Positions 34,135 through 39,831 of a stretch of DNA of 39,831 nt are shown one piece after another (the first letter of the stretch is position 1; each line of letters opens with the position of its first letter). The stretch comes from Candidatus Accumulibacter appositus (GTDB lineage Bacteria; Pseudomonadota; Gammaproteobacteria; Burkholderiales; Rhodocyclaceae), in contig JEMX01000075.1 in the NCBI GenBank assembly GCA_000585055.1, forward strand, positions 433 through 40,263, given 5' to 3'. The notes beneath the pieces were generated by a model. That model ran no database searches, was not told the DNA's origin, and saw only the letters and a list, made by a program, of their open reading frames with translations. Position numbers and translations under genes: made by a program.

Positions 34135-34656
34135 TCAGGGGCTCGGTCGGCGGAAGTCATTGTCGATCCAGGCGCTGGCGCTGCTCATGTTGAGCTTGAA
34201 GCCTGGCGATACCCGGACCTGCGCCAACTGCTCGCCGAAATCGTCACAGGCACCGAGCAGGGCATGCGGATCGTATTCGTCGGGAATGATGTCCAGCGTC
34301 ACCTTGATCCGCCCGGAAGGCGCGTCCACGGTGACGCTCTTGTGATATTGCGCGTATAGCTGCTGCTCGTGGCGGCGCAGGACTTCCGACGCCGTTTTCA
34401 CGAGGGTATTGAACGCCGATGTGTCGAGCGGCTTGGGGTTCTTCTTGTCGCGACCCATGGTCCACGGGCCGACCAGGGCCGGCTCGGCTTCGCCGTCCTT
34501 GATCATTTCCACGGCCCATCCTTCCCCGTCTTCATTCTTGATGACGCGGGCGGTCCAGCCGTTATTGATCCACAGGCGCGGCTCATTCACATTCATCGCC
34601 CCTGGCAGGTCGGCTTCGCCCTCTTCCTTGGCTTCCTTGGCTTCGTTTGCTGTCAT
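34135..34656 (-). CDS. Hypothetical protein, acidic N-terminus
   Basis: A 173-residue protein I cannot assign to a function. The first 20 residues are an acidic, Lys/Glu repeat-like tail (EAKEAKEEGEAD), and the rest looks folded: PRLWINNGWTARVIKNEDGE, then PWTMGRDKKNPKPLDTSAFNTL and SGRIKVTLDIIPDEYDPHALL. No signal peptide or membrane segment. It lies 36 bases upstream of the nuclease gene on the same strand and may be its operon partner. The start at 34656 is the first ATG; a shorter form from Met21 in GAMNVNEP is possible. Confidence 0.7.
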   Translation of the reverse strand: MTANEAKEAKEEGEADLPGAMNVNEPRLWINNGWTARVIKNEDGEGWAVEMIKDGEAEPALVGPWTMGRDKKNPKPLDTSAFNTLVKTASEVLRRHEQQLYAQYHKSVTVDAPSGRIKVTLDIIPDEYDPHALLGACDDFGEQLAQVRVSPGFKLNMSSASAWIDNDFRRPSP

Positions 34657-34740
34657 GGCTCAATTCTATCCCGCGCCGGCCGTGCAGTGCGACGCCTGGC
34701 GTGTGCCGTCATGGGTCTGGCGTGGCTCGGCTGGGGGCTC

Positions 34741-34899
34741 CTACTTCTTGCCGTCCTTTTCCTGCGCCGCCGTGCCGCTGCTTTTGGCGTCCTGCTCGGC
34801 AGCGCTGGGCTGATCGCCGAGTACGCTCTTCAGTGGGCAGATCTTGAATGCCGGGCATTTCTGGCAACCAGCGACGATGGCAATCGGGCAAACGGTCAT
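34741..34899 (-). CDS. Small Cys-motif protein
   Basis: A 52-residue protein starting MTVCPIAIVAGCQKCPAF and continuing KICPLKSVLGD. Four Cys (positions 4, 12, 15 and 20) form CX7CX2CX4C in the first 20 residues; the rest is a polar Ala/Glu/Lys tail. The pattern suggests metal (Zn or Fe-S) binding; I recall similar small proteins in related bacteria but no function. AAGGGAAC lies just before the ATG at 34899 on its strand, and the frame upstream of this ATG gives no sensible protein. Confidence 0.65.
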   Translation of the reverse strand: MTVCPIAIVAGCQKCPAFKICPLKSVLGDQPSAAEQDAKSSGTAAQEKDGKK

Positions 34900-35086
34900 G
34901 GCTGTTCCCTTGAAGGTGGAGAAAGCAGGCAGTATGAACGCGATGGCTACGCGAAAGTAGTGTGCGCCGCCTATAAAATGCTCCATGCGCGCTCAAGGCC
35001 CTCTTGTCCCGCCCAGTTCTGCTCATGGCCGTCAAGCGCAGGACAAGCCACGCATTTTCTTGTTGTGACAATTTCCCGGACTCGAC

Positions 35087-36760
35087 ATGGCCGCAATCGT
35101 ACCCGATGGATGGCGCGAACTCTCGGTAACGGGGGCGGCGCAACGTGAAATCGAAACGCTGGCGCTGCTCGCCGCGGGCTTGCCCGATGACTACACCGTC
35201 TATCACGCCGTCCACTGGACCAACGTCGGGCCGCGCTATGCGCTCTATGGCGAGATCGATTTCGCGGTCGTCAATCGCGCCGGCGACCTGCTGCTGATCG
35301 AGCAGAAAAGTGGTTTCCTTGCGGAAACCACCGATGGCCTGGTCAAGCAATACCCTGGCAAGTCAAAGAGCGTGCCGATCCAGATTTCACGAATGCTCAA
35401 TGCGCTGCGCGGCAAGCTCGCCAATCGCGGCGATATTGCGAGCGTGCGCACCGACGCCCTGCTTTTCTGTCCGGACTACACCGTCAGATTCCCGGAAACG
35501 GCCGGGCTGGCGCCGGAGCGCATTGTCGATGCCAGCCGCCGTTCGCAGCTGTGCTCGGTCATTCAAAGCCTGCTGCCAGCGCAGGAGGAGGGCGCGGCGA
35601 CCGTGAAAATCCACCGTTTCCTGCGCGATCTGATCCAGCTCGATAGCGATGTCAGCGCGCTGATGGGCCGCGCACGCAGCATGGTCACCCGGCTTTCCGG
35701 TGGCCTGGCGCACTGGGCCCGGCAACTGGATTTCTCGCCCTATCGCCTGCGCGTCATCGGGACGGCCGGGTCCGGCAAGACGCAGCTCGCGCTCGCCGAA
35801 TACCGGGCAACGGTGCAGCTCGGGAAGCGACCGCTCTATGTCTGTTTCAACCGCCCATTGGCGGACCATTTTTCCCGCATAGCGCCGGCGGGCGGACTGG
35901 TCTGTACTTTCCATCAATTGTGCGAGCAACGGCTGCGCCAGGCCGGCGAGACGCCGGACTTCACACAGCCAGACGCCTTCCAAAGGCTGTTCACGCGGGC
36001 GGCAGCCCTCCCCGAGTTGCAGGCCTCGCCAGATCAGCCTCTGGGGCATCCATTCCTCTTCGACACGCTCATTGTCGACGAAGGCCAGGATTTTTCGGAG
36101 ACGTGGCGGGATTTCGTCCTGCGCCACGCGCACCCGACAGCGCGTCTGCTCTGGCTGGAGGACCCGATGCAGAACCTCTACGGTCGGCCAAGGGTATCCT
36201 TGCCCGACTGGATCACCCTGCACGCGCGCAGCAACTACCGCAGTCCGCGGCCGATCGTGCGGATGCTGCAGGCCCTGCTGCCGGGCGAACTGGATATCGA
36301 AGCCGCATCGCCAATCGCCGTTGAAGAAATCGCCTTCATCAGCTATGCGGATACGGCCGGTATGTTTCAGGGCGTTAAGGACGCCATCCGTGATTGTTAT
36401 TCCGCCGGCTTCAAGAAGCACGACCTGGCAATCGTCAGTTATCACGGCCGCGCCGAGTCGCGTCTGACTTCCCTCGATCAAATCGGTCGCACGACGCTGC
36501 GTCATTTCACGGGCGGCTATGATCTCCTCGGCCAGGGCGTATTCAGCGAAGGCGATGTCCTGGTGGATTCGGTCTATCGTTTCAAAGGCCAGTCGGCGCC
36601 AGCGATCATCTTCGCGGAGATCGACTTTGCCGAACTCGACGACAAGGCCGTGCGCAAGCTCTTCGTCGGCGCGACGCGCAGCACCATGAAACTGGTGATG
36701 GTGGTGCACGAAAAATCGGCGGCGCAACTGCGCGAGCTGATCGCGACACCGATACTGTGA
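35087..36760 (+). CDS. NERD-domain nuclease/SF1 helicase-like protein
   Basis: A 557-residue protein with an N-terminal nuclease-related domain (NERD): GEIDFAVV and LLLIEQKSG give the Glu/Asp and ExK-type residues of this nuclease fold. From about residue 220 an SF1 (UvrD-like) motor follows: Walker A GTAGSGKT (Lys231), Walker B VDEGQDF (Asp331, Glu332, Gln334), YRSPRPI (motif IV-like) and a C-terminal VYRFKGQSAPAIIF (motif V) and FVGATRS (motif VI). Expected role: ATP-driven nucleic acid unwinding with cleavage; NERD helicases sometimes act in defence, but there is no defence partner nearby. The ribosome site before the ATG is weak. Confidence 0.88.
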   Translation: MAAIVPDGWRELSVTGAAQREIETLALLAAGLPDDYTVYHAVHWTNVGPRYALYGEIDFAVVNRAGDLLLIEQKSGFLAETTDGLVKQYPGKSKSVPIQISRMLNALRGKLANRGDIASVRTDALLFCPDYTVRFPETAGLAPERIVDASRRSQLCSVIQSLLPAQEEGAATVKIHRFLRDLIQLDSDVSALMGRARSMVTRLSGGLAHWARQLDFSPYRLRVIGTAGSGKTQLALAEYRATVQLGKRPLYVCFNRPLADHFSRIAPAGGLVCTFHQLCEQRLRQAGETPDFTQPDAFQRLFTRAAALPELQASPDQPLGHPFLFDTLIVDEGQDFSETWRDFVLRHAHPTARLLWLEDPMQNLYGRPRVSLPDWITLHARSNYRSPRPIVRMLQALLPGELDIEAASPIAVEEIAFISYADTAGMFQGVKDAIRDCYSAGFKKHDLAIVSYHGRAESRLTSLDQIGRTTLRHFTGGYDLLGQGVFSEGDVLVDSVYRFKGQSAPAIIFAEIDFAELDDKAVRKLFVGATRSTMKLVMVVHEKSAAQLRELIATPIL

Positions 36761-36761
36761 A

Positions 36762-36836
36762 AGTCGCACGAGCGACTCACAGAGCTCCCTCTCCCCTCGC
36801 GGGGTGAGGCGGGGAATTCAGGGAGCATGCTCCCTG
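36762..36836. repeat. Three hairpins including an 18-bp palindrome and a REP-like element
   Basis: AGTCGC-ACGA-GCGACT (36762-36777) begins two bases after the helicase stop and may act as a terminator hairpin. CCTCTCCCC-TCGC-GGGGTGAGG (36788-36809, one mismatch) is a REP-like element. CAGGGAGCATGCTCCCTG (36819-36836) is a perfect palindrome. All sit between the helicase and the convergent yccF gene. Confidence 0.75.
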
Positions 36837-36893
36837 CCCGGCGAACGATTCCGGCGTGCAAGCCGGGATCTCCAGTGCAGGGGGGAATGAGTC

Positions 36894-37355
36894 CTAAGCA
36901 TCGCTCCTGAGCTGTGCGACGGTCGCGCTCGCTTGCTCTGCCCGCGCCGCGTCCGCGATCTCGATGCTCACTATGGTCTTGCCGATCGGCGCCAGTGCAA
37001 TGCCGGCAAGCTTCAGGTGCTGAATGGCGAACGGAATGCCAATGATCGTCAGGAAGCAGGCCAGCGCAGAAGTGAGGTGGCCAATCGCCAGCCAGAGCCC
37101 GGCAAAGACAAACCAGATGACATTACCCACCATGCCCAGCGCGCCGGTACCGATGTCCTCCTTCTGATGGAGTTCGTCGCGACCGATCGCTTCCTTGCCG
37201 AAGGGTAAGAAGGAGAATTGCCCCATCACGAAGGCGGCCTTGGCCCACGGGATGCCGACGATGGTCAGCAAGGCGATGAGGCCGGCGAGCCACCAGGCGA
37301 GGCCCATGACCAGGCCACCAAAGATGAACCACAGTAGATTCCCGATTGCGCGCAT
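36894..37355 (-). CDS. yccF: YccF-family inner membrane protein
   Basis: A 153-residue protein with two YccF repeats: RAIGNLLWFIFGGLVMGLAW... LLTIVGIPWAKAAF in the first half and GNVIWFVFAGLWLAIGHL... LTIIGIPFAIQHLKLAGIA in the second. Each repeat holds two hydrophobic helices, giving four membrane segments. Inner-membrane location is expected; E. coli YccF has no settled function. A C-terminal Ala/Gln-rich tail of about 20 residues is cytoplasmic-looking. Normal length for the family (about 130-150). Confidence 0.92.
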   Translation of the reverse strand: MRAIGNLLWFIFGGLVMGLAWWLAGLIALLTIVGIPWAKAAFVMGQFSFLPFGKEAIGRDELHQKEDIGTGALGMVGNVIWFVFAGLWLAIGHLTSALACFLTIIGIPFAIQHLKLAGIALAPIGKTIVSIEIADAARAEQASATVAQLRSDA

Positions 37356-37548
37356 TGCTCTTGCTTCTCCTCGTTGCTTGTTGGTCGTGGGCGGTATTTT
37401 GAGGCAATAACTCGCCCGGTTTTCCCGTGCCTGCCCTGTCGAAGCACGGACAGCGAACAGGAGCGGTCATCAGCGGCCGCCCGTCGCCAGACGCGCCCTC
37501 AGTTTCCACCAGCGCCGTTGTCGTGGTGTCGTTCTTCAGGCGCTGAAT

Positions 37549-37860
37549 CTAAGCCGCTATCGACTGCTCGGCGTCGTACAGCGGTGCCAGAAAGACACCG
37601 GGCTGCCCGCTGACGCTGTCGGGCAGCAGCACCTTGTCGGCGAGCTCTTGGGCGACGGCGGTTTCGATGATCGTTTCCGGGATGTCGAGCAACTTCACCG
37701 CCAGGGGCAGCAGTTCGGCATAGGGCAAGCCGCAGTGGCCCTGTCCCGACGCTTCGGTCAGCGCGTACGAGATCCCGGCCCGGGCGCGCAGCAGCGCATC
37801 CTTGGCGCGTCGCCGACACAGGGGCTCCGGGTCTGGCTTGCCACCGGTCGGGCCATGGCT
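37549..37860 (-). pseudogene. Fragment of a RecD2-like helicase
   Basis: On the minus strand one frame reads KDALLRARAGISYALTEAS, then GQGHCGLPYAELLPLAVKLL, PETIIETAVAQELADKVLLP and APLYDAEQSIA before a stop at 37549. This matches the region of RecD2/TraA-type ATP-dependent DNA helicases just after the helix-hairpin-helix domains. No Met start and no helicase motor motif exist in this frame, and the HDOD gene lies immediately upstream, so it is a remnant of about 100 codons. The 106-codon frame overlapping it (37499-37819) is in another register and is not the real reading. Confidence 0.6.
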
Positions 37861-37861
37861 G

Positions 37862-38740
37862 CTAGGAAAATACGGTCTGCATTTCCTGGGCGTCGCTCTC
37901 TATTTCCGGCAGCAGGTCGGCAAAGCGCTTGCGGTAGAGCTCGATTTCGCCGGCATTCGGGTTGACCTCCTGATGCAGCCATTCAAAATGGGTGCCGGCC
38001 AGAATGTTGCCGATATAGACGATGTCGGCCAGGGTTTGTATGGTCTCCGGTGCCGGCCGCGGCTGATCGTGATCGATCGTCGCGTTGACGATTTCCTCGG
38101 GCATGCCGAGAGCGCCGAGCAGCGAGACGCCAATGCTTTCATGCCACTGCATGATCAGGAAGCGCATGCTGTCCGGGCGGACGCACAACTCCGGGTACTG
38201 AGCGGCGCGGTAGAGCATGTAGAACGCCCCGAGGTCGTGGACCAGGCCGGCCAGCAGGGCTTCATCCTGATTGATGCGCGTGTGAACGCTGGCCAGCGCG
38301 CGGGTCGCCGCCGCGGTCTTCAGCGAGTGCTTCCAGAGCGCCGTGGCGAGGTCGCTGAAGATGGCGAGGTCCTTGGAGCGCATCAGTTGGCGCATGGCGA
38401 TGGCCAGCGCCGTGGTGCGTACCAGCTTGATGCCCAGGCGGGTGATCGCCGCCTTGAGATCCACCGCCGGCGCGCCTCGCGCCTGGTAGAGGGCGGAGTT
38501 GGCCAGTTGTAGCAGTTTGGTGGCCACCAGGGGCTCGAGGCTGACGATGCTGCTGATGCGTGCAATCGGCAGCTCTGGATCCTGCAATGCCTGACGCAGA
38601 CGGAAGGCGGCGTCAAAGCTGGTGGGGAAGACGACATCGCCGCTTGCCAGTTCGTTGGCGATATCCTTGACCATCTGGAAGCGCTGCGCGCTTAGGGCTT
38701 GTCCACGCTTGTCAGCATCTGATTCTTGGCTTGCATTCAT
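37862..38740 (-). CDS. HDOD-domain protein
   Basis: A 292-residue HDOD protein, a family related to HD phosphohydrolases but usually without the catalytic His/Asp set; members act in signalling. The conserved pattern is visible as RISSIVSLEPLVATKLLQLANSALYQ (early helices), AITRLGIKLVRTTALA and later DEALLAGLVHDLGAFYML with the GLVHDLG core. HESIGVSLLGALGMPEEIV follows as the usual later helix. No receiver or other output domain is attached. The start at 38740 is the first ATG of the frame. Confidence 0.92.
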   Translation of the reverse strand: MNASQESDADKRGQALSAQRFQMVKDIANELASGDVVFPTSFDAAFRLRQALQDPELPIARISSIVSLEPLVATKLLQLANSALYQARGAPAVDLKAAITRLGIKLVRTTALAIAMRQLMRSKDLAIFSDLATALWKHSLKTAAATRALASVHTRINQDEALLAGLVHDLGAFYMLYRAAQYPELCVRPDSMRFLIMQWHESIGVSLLGALGMPEEIVNATIDHDQPRPAPETIQTLADIVYIGNILAGTHFEWLHQEVNPNAGEIELYRKRFADLLPEIESDAQEMQTVFS

Positions 38741-38908
38741 GACAGGGCGGTCTTCCTTCTCTCGTTCTACAGCGCCTGGCTGGATAAGTGGTCAAGTCCA
38801 TGCCACGCGTTCTATTGGGGGTGATGATAACCCACTGGCCAAAGCAGGTCGCCGTGCGTGGCATGCGGGCCCTTGACGCGAAGCCGTTCCGACGCGAGCG
38901 GCATCCCC

Positions 38909-39136
38909 CTAGCGAAAACTGCAGGCGCCCGGGCTATTCGGGTGGCCGCAACTTCCGCAGGCGCCGGGCAGGTCCCTGGCACTCGCAGGCGAGCCGCTTG
39001 GCGCGGCAAAAGCCGACAGCTTCTTGCGCAGGTCATTGCTGTGGCAGTCCGGGCACTCTGGCGCGGGCGACGACTGACGGACCAGCTTCTCGAACTCCTT
39101 GCCGCAGGCGGAGCACGCATATTCGTAGATGGGCAT
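38909..39136 (-). CDS. FmdB-type zinc ribbon protein
   Basis: A 75-residue zinc-ribbon protein of the FmdB family. It begins MPIYEYACSACGKEFEKL, with the CxxC pair, and has the second pair in CPDCHSNDL, together a zinc site; a Gly/Ser/Pro-rich tail with further Cys (GACGSCGH) follows. Family members are called regulatory proteins, but a target is not known. It is normal in length and stands alone on the minus strand. Confidence 0.92.
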   Translation of the reverse strand: MPIYEYACSACGKEFEKLVRQSSPAPECPDCHSNDLRKKLSAFAAPSGSPASARDLPGACGSCGHPNSPGACSFR

Positions 39137-39313
39137 GATGTCGATCCTCTCGATGTTTTCGGGATGATGCCTGAAAACCTGGCCATGCGCAGGAAGCGTG
39201 CGCGATCAGGAACCAGCGACTGCAGCGAAAACGCGGCCATCACCGCTGTCCTTGCCGACGCTCCCGGCGTCACAGCGGCCAGAGGAGGGTACGCAGAATG
39301 CTCTCGCGAACCT

Positions 39314-39338
39314 CCCTTCTCCCCTTGCGGGAGAAGGG
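39314..39338. repeat. REP-like hairpin
   Basis: CCCTTCTCCC and GGGAGAAGGG form a perfect 10-bp stem around a 5-base loop (CTTGC). It is the best copy of the CCCTTCTCCC-type element in the window; related hairpins lie at 25531 and 36788. A purine-rich tail (AGGGGAAGAGGGG) follows it. Confidence 0.8.
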
Positions 39339-39356
39339 CCAGGGGAAGAGGGGGGG

Positions 39357-39402
39357 CGGTCATGACTTTCATGATTTGGGGTATCTCCATGTGTCATGAC
39401 CG
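39357..39402. promoter_or_regulatory. 10-bp inverted repeat, CGGTCATGAC
   Basis: CGGTCATGAC (39357-39366) is mirrored by GTCATGACCG (39393-39402) across 26 bases. Each arm itself contains the palindrome GTCATGAC, and further CATGA copies lie inside. The arrangement suits a regulator site upstream of the arylsulfatase gene, about 180 bp before its start, but a plain RNA hairpin cannot be excluded. Confidence 0.4.
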
Positions 39403-39579
39403 TTAGAACGAGCAAACCTGATCAAGGAGCTGTATGGGCACACCCAGGGCCGGCCAGAAACCGGCGATTGACGGCTGAACTCGGCGCCAGCTATGCTCAC
39501 TGCAGGCTGCTTGCATTGCCTGTCGTTCAGCGTAGGTTTGTCTCGTCCCGGATGGGGCACATCGAGAGTGGAGGACGCT

Positions 39580-39831
39580 ATGCATCGCTTGACTAGATTC
39601 CGACTTGCGAAAGGCCTGGGGCTGGCGGTGACGGCCCTGTTCCTCGGCTTTGGGTTCGGTACGGTCCAGGCCGGGAGTTCGGGCGCCAGCACGCCGCAGG
39701 TGACCGGCAAGCTCGGCTCGCCGAGCGCGGCCACGACCGTCCCGGGCAATCAGCTGCCCGCACCGGCGCCGAAATTCGGCGGCGTGATCAAGGAAACCGT
39801 TGATGGATCCAAGGCCTGGTGGCCACCGCGT
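39580..39831 (+). CDS. Arylsulfatase, N-terminal part (cut by window edge)
   Basis: The first 84 codons of a larger gene. A signal peptide (RLAKGLGLAVTALFLGF, ending near VQA) is followed by KFGGVIKETVDGSKAWWPPR, the N-terminal lead typical of exported arylsulfatases, whose catalytic domain (the formylglycine CxPxR site) would start after the window. Periplasmic location and sulfate-ester hydrolysis are expected but the active site is not visible. GGAGGA lies four bases before the ATG. Confidence 0.8.
   Translation, partial: MHRLTRFRLAKGLGLAVTALFLGFGFGTVQAGSSGASTPQVTGKLGSPSAATTVPGNQLPAPAPKFGGVIKETVDGSKAWWPPR

Larger units (their letters stand above)
39137..39579. other. 443-bp region without a gene; repeats and inverted repeat
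   Basis: This stretch holds a REP-like hairpin (39314-39338), a long inverted repeat (39357-39402) and, at its right end, the upstream region of the arylsulfatase gene. A 14-codon frame (39434-39478) with AAGGAG before it is too short to judge. No recognisable protein on either strand. Confidence 0.55.

Noticed and set aside
37499..37819. 106-codon frame on the minus strand
   Set aside because: Arg-rich nonsense product; the other register in this stretch reads as a RecD2 fragment.
39434..39478. 14-codon frame with AAGGAG upstream
   Set aside because: Too short to judge; no leader-peptide codon bias for an amino acid is visible.
1..39831. tRNA, rRNA, CRISPR, insertion sequence or prophage
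   Set aside because: None found: no transposase, integrase or regularly spaced repeats, and no long terminal repeats.

Overview
The window is a high-GC, densely coded proteobacterial chromosome segment. Its housekeeping genes (YccF, HDOD, FmdB-type zinc ribbon, DUF4124/SLT transglycosylase, SbcCD-like pair, NERD helicase, arylsulfatase) and a relic of an encapsulated-ferritin gene most resemble Betaproteobacteria, perhaps Rhodocyclales or Nitrosomonadales relatives. That placement is inferred from remembered protein similarity, not from a marker gene. No tRNA, rRNA, CRISPR array, transposase or phage gene is visible.

Positions 283-24041 are a compact non-ribosomal peptide (NRPS) locus. An ornithine cyclodeaminase gene (minus strand) faces a run of thirteen plus-strand genes with overlaps or gaps of at most about 30 bp, probably one operon: Sfp-type phosphopantetheinyl transferase; a C-T-TE NRPS without an A domain and with a Cys thioesterase; a HupE/UreJ-type membrane protein; an acyl-CoA-dehydrogenase-like flavoprotein, a free-standing adenylating ligase and a free-standing carrier protein (the prolyl-to-pyrrolyl trio); NRPS-1 (C-A-T-E); NRPS-2 split over three genes; a MOP-type flippase; an HTTM-like membrane protein; and a DCC (DUF393) thiol-disulfide protein. 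In the proposed scheme ornithine gives proline, proline is loaded on the carrier and oxidised to a pyrroline or pyrrole acyl group, which caps a short peptide built by NRPS-1 (asparagine-like code), NRPS-2 and the C-T-TE protein.

The most unusual feature is that both A domains of the assembly line are interrupted between core motifs A8 and A9. In NRPS-1 the insert is a PP-loop ATP pyrophosphatase domain with Cys pairs, like the sugar-amidotransferase (WbpG/WbuX) and tRNA-thiolation families, which suggests amidation, amidine or thioamide chemistry on the bound residue. In NRPS-2 the A domain is cut into two proteins and a separate guanidinoacetate-methyltransferase-like gene lies exactly at the cut. 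In addition, the NRPS-1 epimerization-like domain has lost its catalytic His, while the NRPS-2 one is intact.

Positions 24073-26343 hold three minus-strand genes (SDR, carboxymuconolactone-decarboxylase-like, NTF2-like) behind a pair of operator-like repeats; they may be tailoring genes or an unrelated operon. From about 26465 to the right edge the content is general chromosome: transglycosylase; an encapsulated-ferritin 5' relic; a degenerate P-loop protein coupled to an MscS channel; YbjQ-like protein; SbcC/SbcD-like pair; a hypothetical protein; a tiny Cys-motif protein; NERD-helicase; YccF; a RecD2 fragment; HDOD protein; FmdB zinc ribbon; and the start of an arylsulfatase cut by the window edge. 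Three REP-like hairpins of the CCCTTCTCCC type and several perfect palindromes sit in the intergenic spaces.
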